Assembly (NCBI GenBank): GCA_964427915.1
Contig: CAYRWA010000001.1
Location: 1 to 64,000 of the forward strand
Reading direction: 5' to 3'
Length of the DNA: 64,000 nt
Source of the DNA: JAGLCW01 sp964427915
GTDB lineage: Bacteria; Caldisericota; Caldisericia; UBA6126
The notes under the pieces are model-generated. The model saw only the letters and a list, made by a program, of their open reading frames with translations, was not told the DNA's origin and did no database searches. Below are positions 8,353-17,329 of this stretch, in pieces. The position numbers were made by a program, and so were the translations under genes. Positions within the stretch are counted from its first letter, which is position 1, and every line of letters starts with the position of its first letter.

Positions 8353-11285
8353 CAAAGCACATCGACGGACTGAATCCGTATGAAGTACGACGAGTTCTAC
8401 TGGTAGCTAGTCGGTATGATGCCTATCTTTTGGAAGAAGATGGCTCGATGGAAGATTATATTGCCAACTTATACAAAGAGAGAGAGCTTGGCTACACTCC
8501 TCAGTTTGTAAAAGCCTATGATGAAAAAACAACCTTTCAAATCATGCAAGAATCTGTGCCCGATATTGTTATTCTGTGTATCCGTACTATAACTGCGAGC
8601 AATCGTTTGCTTGTCCAAACCATTCAGAAAGAATACCCCACCGTTCCTATTGTTATCATTCTATACAATGAGATCAGCCAAAAGGAGTTGGATGAAAAAT
8701 ATGGAGATATGTCTGTTGATCTTTTTTTATGGAATGGGGAAAGTCGTATTATTGCAAGTATTATAGAGCTCATTGAAGATAAAAAAAATGTCTTCCATGA
8801 CACTCAACTTCTTCCTATCCCAATCATTCTTTTTGTAGAAGACAATATACAGTATTATTCGTCCTATCTCAATATTCTTTACAAAACCTTATGGCATGAA
8901 ACAAAAAAATTGTATCAAGACCACACCTCCTTACAAAAGAAGACTTTCCAGCAAAGAACTCGTACCAAGGTTCTTCATGCCAAAACATATGAAGAGGCCG
9001 TTCAGATTCTCGATCAATACCATCAACAAATCATCGGCGTAATAACCGACATGCAATATCCTATGGAAGAAGGAAGCTGTGATAAAAGCGGATTGTACCT
9101 TGCTAAGAAGATTTGGGACTACGATCCTGTTCTCCCAATCGTCTTGCAATCAAGCACAACTTGCCATGCTGCTTGCATAGAAGAACACCCCGTTGTCTGT
9201 ATTCAGAAAACTTCGAAAACATTGCTCTCCGATATCAAAGATACACTAAAAGACTATTTTGGCTTCGGAGATTTGAAATTTTTTAATCAAGAGGGAAAAG
9301 TACTAACAAAAATACCGACCATGCAAGTATTTGTAGAAATTATTGATTCTCTCAACAAAGATTCTTTTATGCTTTTAATCAAAAAAAGACAACTTTCTAA
9401 GTGGTTTCTTGTGCATAGTGAATTCGCCTTAGCAGAAATTGCCAAGAAGATCGAGAACGAGCCCTCCACCTTCGATCAAAAAATCCAAGCACTCAAAAAA
9501 GGCTTAAAAAAAGAACTTTACCGAGAAACAAAAGGATCTATTGTCACGTATTCTCGAAGATTTCCACTAGAAGAATGGACCATTGGTAAAATTGGAGGAG
9601 GTTCCATAGGAGGAAAAGCCCGAGGTTTGTCTTTTTTTAATCGACTTCTTACTGAAGAAAACCCCTTTTGTGATCTTCACGATATTCATATCTTCATCCC
9701 GCAGTCCATCCTTATTGGAACGGATGTTTTTGATGATTTTATTCGGTTGAATCACCTAGAAAGCATGTACGATTCGAATTTGCCTGATCGACAAGTGGCT
9801 CGAATATTTCTTCAATCCGATATTCCTCCAACGATTATTGGGGATCTTCGTTCCATTGCCCAACAATTCACAGATCCTTTGGTGGTTCGTTCCTCAAGTC
9901 TTCTCGAAGATGCCCTTTATCATCCATTTGCAGGCATATATGCAACCAAAATGATTCCCAATAATGAATCTTCTTTTGATTTACGCTTCAATCAACTATG
10001 CAATGCAATAAAACTTGTATATGCATCTGTTTTCTCAAAACAAGCTCGTACTTATATGGAATCTACCAACCATATCGCAGAAGATGAAAAAATGGCTGTT
10101 ATTATTCAAAAAGTTGTCGGTTCCCGAAAGCAGTATAGCTTCTACCCTGAAGCATCTGGTGTGATCCGTTCCTACAATTATTATCCTTTCGAACCAGCGA
10201 AACCTGAAGATGGAATTATGCACCTAGCAATGGGGCTAGGAAAAGCCATTGTTGATGGAGAAACTTCTTTACAGTTTTCTCCGGTGTATACAGATAAAGT
10301 GCAGCAACTATCAAATACCGAAACTGCCCTACAGACGACTCAAAAAAAGTTTTGGTCCATCAACTTAAAACCTTACACTCGTTCATTTACCATTGATGAA
10401 GACGAATTTATGAATCTACAACCCATTCATGTTGGGTTTAAAGATGGTTCCTTAGAGGGTATTGCGTCCACCTATTCGGCAGAAGAAGATCGACTATATG
10501 ACAGCATTCATAGGACAGGACCTAGAATTATTACCTTCCACCGGCTTTTAAAATCGTCTCAGAATTCCTTTGGATCTTGTATACAAAAATTGTTAAAAAT
10601 CTGTGAAGAGGCTATGGCTACTCCTGTGGAAATTGAATGTGCTTTAGAAATCCCTGCAAACTGGGATCGTATTCGCCTCGGCTTTCTGCAAGTTCGACCC
10701 ATGATGAAATATGAAAACTCTTGCAACATAGAAGTGGAAGAAATGAACCCTTCGACAACTATTTGTTATACCGATAATGCATTGGGAAATGGGCTTATAG
10801 GATCGCTATCCAATCTCGTTGTAGTCAACCCATCTTCGTTTGATCTCTCCAAAACCAGAGCTATTGTACAAGAAATTGATGAAGTCAATAAGTATTTCTC
10901 CAATTTACAAGAACAATATGTGCTAATGGGGCCTGGTCGGTGGGGTTCTTCAGACCCGTGGCTAGGCATTCCAGTACAATGGAACCATATTTCAAACATC
11001 AAAACCTTTGTAGAATATGACATGTCTACGATTCATATTGACCCATCTCAAGGCTCCCACTTTTTCCAGAATATTACCTCATTGCACATCGGTTATTTTA
11101 CTGTGAATCAGAATAAACCAAATCACTTTATCGATTGGAATTGGATTCAACAACAAAAGGCAACCCTGACAAAAAAGTTTGTATCTGTTTATCAGCTTCC
11201 TATGCAGTTTGACATTAAAGTAGATGGGAAAAAAAGTATAGGTATCATCACAAAACCAACCGAAAAAGGAGTTTCTGATGAGTGA
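8349..11285 (+). CDS. Receiver-domain / PEP-synthase-like ATP-grasp protein
   Basis: 978 residues. A degenerate receiver-like fold (about 14-140) is followed by a receiver domain with all key residues: acid pair Glu164/Asp165, phosphoacceptor Asp234 in VITD, Ser268 and Lys287. From about 405 it matches the ATP-binding N-terminal domain of pyruvate phosphate dikinase and PEP synthase: GGSIGGKARG (near 418-426), LVVRSSSLLED (Arg514) and, near the C-terminus, GPGRWGS (861) and GSHFFQ (902-907). The swivelling phosphohistidine domain and the PEP/pyruvate barrel of true dikinases are absent, so it is not a conventional PEP synthase. A receiver-controlled phosphotransferase or nucleotide-dependent regulator is a reasonable guess, but its substrate is unknown. 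It overlaps its paralogue downstream (ATGAGTGA) and lies between two glutamate dehydrogenases. The ribosome site is weak. Confidence 0.75.
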   Translation: MTKHIDGLNPYEVRRVLLVASRYDAYLLEEDGSMEDYIANLYKERELGYTPQFVKAYDEKTTFQIMQESVPDIVILCIRTITASNRLLVQTIQKEYPTVPIVIILYNEISQKELDEKYGDMSVDLFLWNGESRIIASIIELIEDKKNVFHDTQLLPIPIILFVEDNIQYYSSYLNILYKTLWHETKKLYQDHTSLQKKTFQQRTRTKVLHAKTYEEAVQILDQYHQQIIGVITDMQYPMEEGSCDKSGLYLAKKIWDYDPVLPIVLQSSTTCHAACIEEHPVVCIQKTSKTLLSDIKDTLKDYFGFGDLKFFNQEGKVLTKIPTMQVFVEIIDSLNKDSFMLLIKKRQLSKWFLVHSEFALAEIAKKIENEPSTFDQKIQALKKGLKKELYRETKGSIVTYSRRFPLEEWTIGKIGGGSIGGKARGLSFFNRLLTEENPFCDLHDIHIFIPQSILIGTDVFDDFIRLNHLESMYDSNLPDRQVARIFLQSDIPPTIIGDLRSIAQQFTDPLVVRSSSLLEDALYHPFAGIYATKMIPNNESSFDLRFNQLCNAIKLVYASVFSKQARTYMESTNHIAEDEKMAVIIQKVVGSRKQYSFYPEASGVIRSYNYYPFEPAKPEDGIMHLAMGLGKAIVDGETSLQFSPVYTDKVQQLSNTETALQTTQKKFWSINLKPYTRSFTIDEDEFMNLQPIHVGFKDGSLEGIASTYSAEEDRLYDSIHRTGPRIITFHRLLKSSQNSFGSCIQKLLKICEEAMATPVEIECALEIPANWDRIRLGFLQVRPMMKYENSCNIEVEEMNPSTTICYTDNALGNGLIGSLSNLVVVNPSSFDLSKTRAIVQEIDEVNKYFSNLQEQYVLMGPGRWGSSDPWLGIPVQWNHISNIKTFVEYDMSTIHIDPSQGSHFFQNITSLHIGYFTVNQNKPNHFIDWNWIQQQKATLTKKFVSVYQLPMQFDIKVDGKKSIGIITKPTEKGVSDE

Positions 11286-13581
11286 AAAACAAGAATGGAA
11301 GATTATTATTGAATTGTTGAAATACACGGACCCAATCCTCATAAACCGTTTGGGTAGAAAAATGATGCACTATTTGTACAAGTGTCATATTAAAAGAATT
11401 GAAGAGTTAATGAAAGAAATTGAGGCGAACTCCAATTCATATGCCGAGAACAAAGTAAAAAATGACAATGTACCCATTCCCAGGGTTGAAGCCGACTTTC
11501 TTCAGCAAATGATTGAACGAGTTTTTCAAATTGCTGAGGAAGAGCTCTCCTCGGAACGAATCACACAAATGATCAAACTGTGGTTAAAACACGAAAAAGC
11601 AAGATTTTTAACTATGACTGCTGAAAAAAGAGATGTGCCCCTAGCAGACATAACCAATGCTGTTTTTAAGTTTGCCAGTGTAAAGGATTCTGTTTCGTAT
11701 TTGTCCAAAGAGGAAAATATTGGAATTCGCGTTGCTTTTATTCGTCGTTTTCTTAGCGATGATCTTCATTTTATTAACACATCAAAAGACTATTTTGTCG
11801 TGCCTGATTTTATTGATATTCTATCTCATACAATCGGTCCTAGAAGAGGCAATGGAAAACTAGGAGGTAAAGCAGCTGGCTTTTTACGAGCAAGAAACAT
11901 TTTACGTGAAGCAAAAAAAGACTATGTTTCAATTCGAAATTTAGCCATCCCGAAAACATGGTATTTGACCTCTGATGGCATCATTGACTTTCTACACTTC
12001 AATGCACTAGAAGAAGCTCCTAATATAAAATATCGGAAGCCCATTGAAATCAAACAAGAATACCCGTATTTGGAACAAATATTCAAGAATTCTACAATTC
12101 CGCCAGAAATTGTAGCAAGCTTAAACTATGCTTTGGATGACCTTGGAGAGAACCCCCTTATTGTGCGGTCTTCTAGTCTATTAGAAGACAGTTCCAACGC
12201 TTCGTTTGCGGGAAAATACAAAAGTCTTTTTGTTGCAAATCAAGGTACCAAAAAAGAGCGCCTAGAATCTCTGATTGATGCAATCTTGGAAGTATATGCC
12301 AGTGTTTTTGGGCCAGATCCTATTGAATATAGAAGAGAAAAAGGACTGTTGGACTTCAATGAAGAAATGGCTGTTCTTATACAAGAAGTGGTAGGACGAA
12401 AAATTGGAAAATATTTCTTTCCTGCTTTTGCGGGAGTTGCATTTAGCCAAAATGAATTTCGATGGTCTCCACGAATCAAGAGAGAAGACGGGATTGCTCG
12501 CATTGTGGCAGGTTTAGGGACGCGTGCTGTAGACCGTGTAGACAATGATTATCCTGCCCTTATCAGTCCAGGACAACCAAACTTACGAGTCAATGTGGAT
12601 GCGCAAGATAAGCTGCGGTACTCTCAAAGAAACATTGATGTAATCAATCTTCTTAGCAAACAATTCGAAACTCTCTCGTTTGAAAAACTAATTCGGGAAG
12701 TAGGATACAACTACCCTTCCATCAATCAAATCATATCTTTGTATCGAGATGGTAATTTATTTACTCCAACAGGTAATATGTTCAATATTCACGAGGACAC
12801 ACCGATTGTCACTTTTGATCGACTGTTAAAGGACGGTCCATTTATTCATCAAATCAGGGATATTTTATCCATTCTTCAAGAAAAATTAGAGATTCCGGTC
12901 GATATTGAGTTTGCTTGTGATGGCGATATTCACAAATTGTACCTTCTTCAATGCAGGCCTCAAAGCTATATTAAGTTTTCCCAAGAAATTCACATCCCCA
13001 AGAACATACCTGATGATAAAATTCTGTTTTCCAATCATCAGACTATCTCTTCTGGAGAAATATTTGGTATAGAGTATATTGTATATATTGACCCCGTAGA
13101 GTATGGCAATCTCCCCTCCTATGAAGGTTTACTAGAAATTGGAAAAATTGTCGGAAAACTCAACCAAGTATTGCCCAGACGGAAGTTTATCCTTATTGGT
13201 CCTGGTAGATGGGGCAGCAGAGGAGATATCAAGCTAGGGGTTTCCATTGGTTATAGTGACATTAATAACACTGCTTTATTGGTAGAAGTTGCTAAAATGC
13301 AACAGAATTATGTTCCCGAACTCTCTTTTGGAACACACTTTTTCCAAGATTTAGTGGAAGCTCAAATTCAGTACTTACCGATTTACATCGGACAAGAACA
13401 AACGATTTTTCATGAAGAATTCTTTCAACAAAACAATGTGTTGAAAAAATTGGTACCCGACGCTGGCAAATATGATTCCGTTGTTCGCGTTATTCACATT
13501 TCCCAACAAATGCCTGAACAAACACTTACTATCTTGATGGACGAAGAAGAAGCGAAGGCTGTTGGGTTCTTCCAACCCTAA
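11278..13581 (+). CDS. PEP-synthase-like ATP-grasp protein, paralogue without receiver
   Basis: 767 residues. The first 180 or so are helical and charged and I do not recognise them. The rest parallels the preceding protein: GKLGGKAAGF (near 193-201), LIVRSSSLLEDSS (Arg297), GPGRWGS (641) and GTHFFQD (near 685). As in its neighbour, only the ATP-grasp part of the dikinase family is present; there is no phosphohistidine GG-(S/T)-HA motif and no PEP-binding barrel. The shared GPGRWGS plus G-(S/T)-HFFQ signature in both C-terminal parts suggests a common dedicated active site. The start overlaps the previous gene by 8 bp, so the two are surely co-transcribed and may form a heteromer. The function is unknown. 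Confidence 0.75.
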   Translation: MSEKQEWKIIIELLKYTDPILINRLGRKMMHYLYKCHIKRIEELMKEIEANSNSYAENKVKNDNVPIPRVEADFLQQMIERVFQIAEEELSSERITQMIKLWLKHEKARFLTMTAEKRDVPLADITNAVFKFASVKDSVSYLSKEENIGIRVAFIRRFLSDDLHFINTSKDYFVVPDFIDILSHTIGPRRGNGKLGGKAAGFLRARNILREAKKDYVSIRNLAIPKTWYLTSDGIIDFLHFNALEEAPNIKYRKPIEIKQEYPYLEQIFKNSTIPPEIVASLNYALDDLGENPLIVRSSSLLEDSSNASFAGKYKSLFVANQGTKKERLESLIDAILEVYASVFGPDPIEYRREKGLLDFNEEMAVLIQEVVGRKIGKYFFPAFAGVAFSQNEFRWSPRIKREDGIARIVAGLGTRAVDRVDNDYPALISPGQPNLRVNVDAQDKLRYSQRNIDVINLLSKQFETLSFEKLIREVGYNYPSINQIISLYRDGNLFTPTGNMFNIHEDTPIVTFDRLLKDGPFIHQIRDILSILQEKLEIPVDIEFACDGDIHKLYLLQCRPQSYIKFSQEIHIPKNIPDDKILFSNHQTISSGEIFGIEYIVYIDPVEYGNLPSYEGLLEIGKIVGKLNQVLPRRKFILIGPGRWGSRGDIKLGVSIGYSDINNTALLVEVAKMQQNYVPELSFGTHFFQDLVEAQIQYLPIYIGQEQTIFHEEFFQQNNVLKKLVPDAGKYDSVVRVIHISQQMPEQTLTILMDEEEAKAVGFFQP

Positions 13582-13625
13582 AGTAAGGTTCGAAAAAAAA
13601 ATATTACCATTTTTTTTTATTTTCA

Positions 13626-13654
13626 TTGACATTTTTGCACGCCCTATTTACACT
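13626..13654 (+). promoter_or_regulatory. Consensus promoter of glutamate dehydrogenase 2
   Basis: -35 TTGACA (13626-13631), 17-bp spacer, -10 TACACT (13649-13654). The gene therefore has its own promoter despite following the ATP-grasp pair closely. The leader to the start codon is about 90 nt. Confidence 0.65.
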
Positions 13655-13749
13655 GAAAAATAGCTCTTTATAAGTTTTTCTGAAGAGGTATATAAGGAGC
13701 TGTTTTGGTGTGAGATTTTTTACAATTATTTACTCGTATGGAGGATCTT

Positions 13750-15099
13750 ATGTTACACGCTAGAGATGTCGTTGAACAAGTTAAGGAAAATTTGATTCGC
13801 AAAAGTTCCAATGAACCAGAATTTCTCCAAGCTGCTGTTGAAGTTTTGGACTCGCTTGTACCAGTCGTTGAAAAACACCCTGAGTATATAGAAGCTGGAA
13901 TTTTACAGAGAATTGTTGAACCGGAACGAATCATTCAGTTTCGAGTTACTTGGGTAGACGATGCTGGTAAAGTACATGTAAATCGCGGTTTTCGGGTACA
14001 ATTCAACAGTGCTATTGGTCCCTACAAAGGGGGTTTGCGTTTTCACCCATCTGTAAATCTTGGGATCATTAAATTTTTAGGTTTTGAACAAATTTTCAAG
14101 AATTCTTTAACAGGACTTCCAATTGGAGGAGGTAAGGGGGGTTCTGATTTTGATCCAAAAGGAAAATCAGACCATGAAGTTCGTCGTTTCTGCCAGAACT
14201 TTATGCTTGAGTTATCTAGACATATTGGCCAATTTGTTGACACTCCCGCTGGTGATATTGGTGTGGGCGGAAGAGAAATTGGTTACCTGTATGGGACCTA
14301 CAAAAAAGTTACCAATTCTTTCCAAGCAGGCGTTTTAACCGGCAAAGGCCTACAATATGGTGGTAGCTTGGTTCGTAAACAAGCTACAGGATATGGTCTT
14401 TTGTACTACATGAACGAAATGCTCCGAGATAAGAGTATCCCCCTGAAAGACAAAATTATCTCCATCTCTGGATCTGGCAATGTAGCCATATATGCTACAG
14501 AAAAAGCACATGAATTGGGGGGTAAAGTAGTTACATTAAGCGATTCAAATGGTTACATTTTTGATCCCGATGGAATAAAGCTAGAAACCGTCAAACAGAT
14601 TAAAGAAGTTGAGAGAGGACGAATTAAAGAATATGTTGACCACCATCCAAAGGCTGAGTATCATGACGGTTGGGAAGGAGTTTGGTCAGTAAAATGCGAC
14701 ATTGCTCTCCCATGTGCTACCCAAAATGAAATTGATGCCAAAGCTGCACAAACCTTAGTTAACAATGGTGTCATTGCCGTTGGTGAAGGAGCCAATATGC
14801 CTTCGAGTCCAGAAGCAATTGACATCTTCTTACAAAACCAAGTTTTGTTTGGACCTGCCAAAGCAGCCAATGCTGGAGGCGTAGCTACTTCTGCTTTAGA
14901 AATGTCTCAAAACAGTCTTCGTTACTCCTGGCCGTTTGAAGAAGTGGACCAGAAATTACAGCGCATTATGGAAAGTATCTACCATACCACAGCTGATACA
15001 GCGGAAGGCTTTAACTTGGGAAACAACTACCTGAAAGCTTCCAATATTGCTGGTTTCATCAAAGTTGCTGATACGATGCTTGCGCAAGGAATCATTTAA
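13750..15099 (+). CDS. gdhA: Glutamate dehydrogenase, copy 2 (GdhA/NADP-type-like)
   Basis: 449 residues, close to the roughly 447 of the enterobacterial GdhA class. It has the longer N-terminal helix region (EKHPEYIEAGILQRI) typical of that subgroup. Active-site residues are present: GPYKGGLRFHP (Lys93), Lys117, PIGGGKGGSDFDPKG (catalytic Lys129) and Asp169 in TPAGDIGVGGRE. It makes or consumes glutamate from 2-oxoglutarate and ammonia; by subgroup it is probably the assimilatory, NADP-linked partner of copy 1. An in-frame ATG at 13738 lies just ahead, but the GGAGG at 13740-13744 would overlap it. The ATG at 13750 has correct spacing and is used here. A strong terminator follows. Confidence 0.95.
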   Translation: MLHARDVVEQVKENLIRKSSNEPEFLQAAVEVLDSLVPVVEKHPEYIEAGILQRIVEPERIIQFRVTWVDDAGKVHVNRGFRVQFNSAIGPYKGGLRFHPSVNLGIIKFLGFEQIFKNSLTGLPIGGGKGGSDFDPKGKSDHEVRRFCQNFMLELSRHIGQFVDTPAGDIGVGGREIGYLYGTYKKVTNSFQAGVLTGKGLQYGGSLVRKQATGYGLLYYMNEMLRDKSIPLKDKIISISGSGNVAIYATEKAHELGGKVVTLSDSNGYIFDPDGIKLETVKQIKEVERGRIKEYVDHHPKAEYHDGWEGVWSVKCDIALPCATQNEIDAKAAQTLVNNGVIAVGEGANMPSSPEAIDIFLQNQVLFGPAKAANAGGVATSALEMSQNSLRYSWPFEEVDQKLQRIMESIYHTTADTAEGFNLGNNYLKASNIAGFIKVADTMLAQGII

Positions 15100-15125
15100 G
15101 ATTTTTAGCTTGCTACTCTAAGAAT

Positions 15126-15162
15126 AAAAAAAAAGCTGCTTCTGAGAGCAGCTTTTTTTTTT
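15126..15162 (+). terminator. Intrinsic terminator after glutamate dehydrogenase 2
   Basis: AAAGCTGCT (15132-15140), 6-nt loop, AGCAGCTTT (15147-15155), running on in T to 15162. Confidence 0.85.
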
Positions 15163-15207
15163 CGTTTTTTTCAGTATGATCTAGTTAAAAATGTCAGGAG
15201 GATTGAA

Positions 15208-16341
15208 ATGCGTAAACCAGTTCTTTTAACTCCAGGACCGACTCAGGTTCCGGAAGAAGTTTTAGCATCTGCTTCTTTACCGATCATGCATCATCGCACC
15301 CCACAATTTGAAGCTATTTTTGCGGAGGCTGCTGAAAATTTAAAATACATTTTTCAGACAGAAAACCCCGTCATAATGTTGACATCTTCAGGTACAGGTG
15401 CTTTGGAATCTTCTGTAATCAATCTTTGTTCGCCCGGGGACAAAGTAATTGCCGTCAATGGTGGTAAATTTGGTGAACGTTGGATTGAATTATGCCAAGT
15501 GTATAACCTTGATCTAGTTGAAATTAAAATCCCATGGCATCGAACAGTAAAACCAGAAGAAATTGAAAAAGCATTGCAAGACAACCCTGATGCCAAAGCT
15601 GTTTTTACAACACTTTCGGAAACGTCCAGTGGTGGCGTCACGGACATAGAGGGTATCGCAAAACTTACTCGATCTTCCTCTGTTATTCTTGTTGTAGATG
15701 CTGTTTCTGGCTTGGGAGTAACCCCTTTGTATACCGACAAGTGGGGAATTGATGTTGTAGTATCTGGTTCTCAAAAGGGGTTCATGTTGCCACCCGGACT
15801 AGCTTTCATTACTATGAATGAAAAAGCTCGAAAAGCAATGGAAACCTCAACATTACCGAAGTATTATTTTGATTTGAAGAAAGCTTACAAAAATGCCGAG
15901 AAAAATACCACTCCCTGGACTCCTGCTATTAGCATTATTGTACAACTCAATATTGCACTTCGGATGATGAAAGAAGAAGGTATTGAAAACGTATATGCTC
16001 GCCATCACAAACTATCAGAAGCAATCAGACAGGGTGTAAAAGCTTTGGGGTTAACTCTATATAATGAAGATACAGGCGATTGCTGTATTGCTGTCAATAT
16101 CCCCGATGGAGTCGATGGTAGTAAGTTCGTCAAGCTTGCTCGTGACAAATATCAAGTAACCTTCGCCGGTGGCCAGGGGAGCTTGAAAGGAAATATTTTC
16201 CGTATTTCCGCTATGGGAAATGTGGGTCCTAACGATGTCATTTTAGGTCTTGCAACCATTGAAAGAGTTTTGGCGGAACTTGGTTATTCCTTTGAAAAAG
16301 GCAAAGGAATTGCTGCTGCTATTTGTTCTCTATCCAAGTAA
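15208..16341 (+). CDS. Class V aminotransferase (serine/alanine-glyoxylate type)
   Basis: 377 residues of the PLP-dependent class V family (SGAT/AGAT, PucG-like). The N-terminal LLTPGPTQVPEEVL, TSSGTGALE, the DAVSGLG aspartate and the PLP lysine (Lys190 in SGSQKG) are all visible. The enzyme probably moves an amino group between serine, alanine or glutamate and a 2-oxo acid such as glyoxylate, hydroxypyruvate or phosphohydroxypyruvate. The short SerA-like dehydrogenase starts 12 bp downstream. This pairing is known from bacteria such as Thermotoga, where the aminotransferase is thought to replace SerC or to work through hydroxypyruvate. Serine synthesis, or its reversal, is therefore the best guess. 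AGGAGGA precedes the ATG. Confidence 0.88.
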   Translation: MRKPVLLTPGPTQVPEEVLASASLPIMHHRTPQFEAIFAEAAENLKYIFQTENPVIMLTSSGTGALESSVINLCSPGDKVIAVNGGKFGERWIELCQVYNLDLVEIKIPWHRTVKPEEIEKALQDNPDAKAVFTTLSETSSGGVTDIEGIAKLTRSSSVILVVDAVSGLGVTPLYTDKWGIDVVVSGSQKGFMLPPGLAFITMNEKARKAMETSTLPKYYFDLKKAYKNAEKNTTPWTPAISIIVQLNIALRMMKEEGIENVYARHHKLSEAIRQGVKALGLTLYNEDTGDCCIAVNIPDGVDGSKFVKLARDKYQVTFAGGQGSLKGNIFRISAMGNVGPNDVILGLATIERVLAELGYSFEKGKGIAAAICSLSK

Positions 16342-16353
16342 AGGAGATAATCA

Positions 16354-17262
16354 ATGAAACGAATTCTCATTGCTGACCCTCTTGCCAAAGAAGGTATCGA
16401 AGAACTGAAGTCGTTTGGAATCTTTGAAGTCGTTGAAAAAACAGATATTAGTCAAGAAGATCTCTGCCAAGAAATTGGTCAGTACAATGCAGTTGTAGTT
16501 CGATCGAGAACCAAGATTTACAAAGAAACATTGGAAAATGCTGGCAATCTTGAACTGATCGTTCGGGGTGGAGTAGGAACTGACAATATTGACAAAACAA
16601 CAGCTAAAGAAAAGAATATTGTTGTAAAAAACACTCCCTTGGCATCTTCTATATCGGTAGCTGAATTGGTTATCGGTATGGCGCTAGCAGGTATGCGAGG
16701 TTTGGTAGATGCAACCGTTTCCACCAAAAAAGGTCTTTGGGAGAAAAAGAAGTTTAAAGGTCTGGAACTCTATGGCAAAACACTGGGTATTATTGGACTA
16801 GGCAATATTGGCAAAGAAACCGCAAAAAGAGCCGTTGCCTTAGGCATGAAAGTTATTGCCCATGATCCTGTTGTAACCTTGTGTGCAATTGAAGGCGTTG
16901 TTTTAACAACATTAGACACGGTAAATACAGATGCCGATATCATCTCTGTAAATTGTCCAAAAACAGACTGTACAAGCCATTTAATAGACTCTTCTTTTAT
17001 GGCAAAAATGAAAGATGGGGCTGCTATCATCAATTGTTCACGGGGAGGCATCGTGGTAGAACAAGACCTTGTAGATGCTCTTCGGTCTGGAAAAATTTCC
17101 TTTGCAGGAATCGATGTATATGAAAAAGAGCCTGCTAAAGACAATCCTTTGTTTGCAATGGAAAATGTTATCCTTACACCGCACATTGGTGCACAAACCA
17201 AAGAAGGACAAACGCGAGTTGGAGTAGAAGTAGCCTCCGTTATTCACGATTTCTTTAAATAA
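16354..17262 (+). CDS. serA: D-3-phosphoglycerate dehydrogenase, short form without ACT domain
   Basis: 302 residues of the D-2-hydroxyacid dehydrogenase family. RGGVGTDNID and the NAD-binding GLGNIGKETA (148-157) are present, with catalytic Arg230 (NCSRGG), Glu259 (YEKEP) and His277 (PHIGAQT). It ends straight after the catalytic core, without the ACT or ASB regulatory domains that give serine feedback in long SerA. Flux control would have to come from elsewhere. It oxidises 3-phosphoglycerate (or reduces hydroxypyruvate) with NAD and is encoded in one unit with the aminotransferase. A glyoxylate/hydroxypyruvate reductase role cannot be excluded. Confidence 0.85.
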   Translation: MKRILIADPLAKEGIEELKSFGIFEVVEKTDISQEDLCQEIGQYNAVVVRSRTKIYKETLENAGNLELIVRGGVGTDNIDKTTAKEKNIVVKNTPLASSISVAELVIGMALAGMRGLVDATVSTKKGLWEKKKFKGLELYGKTLGIIGLGNIGKETAKRAVALGMKVIAHDPVVTLCAIEGVVLTTLDTVNTDADIISVNCPKTDCTSHLIDSSFMAKMKDGAAIINCSRGGIVVEQDLVDALRSGKISFAGIDVYEKEPAKDNPLFAMENVILTPHIGAQTKEGQTRVGVEVASVIHDFFK

Positions 17263-17291
17263 AGCACATTTGTTCGTTTGCCTTTTCATAT

Positions 17292-17329
17292 AAAACCCAG
17301 ATTTGCATAGCTGCAGTCTGGGTTTTTTT
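17292..17329 (+). terminator. Terminator between convergent serA and comM
   Basis: AAACCCAGA (17293-17301) pairs with TCTGGGTTT (17317-17325). An inner TGCA/TGCA stem extends the hairpin, and seven T follow on the plus strand. The minus-strand T-run is only four bases, so it mainly serves serA. Confidence 0.75.

Noticed and set aside
8349..11285. Annotation as pyruvate phosphate dikinase or PEP synthase
   Set aside because: Only the nucleotide-binding part is present; the phosphohistidine and PEP/pyruvate domains are missing.
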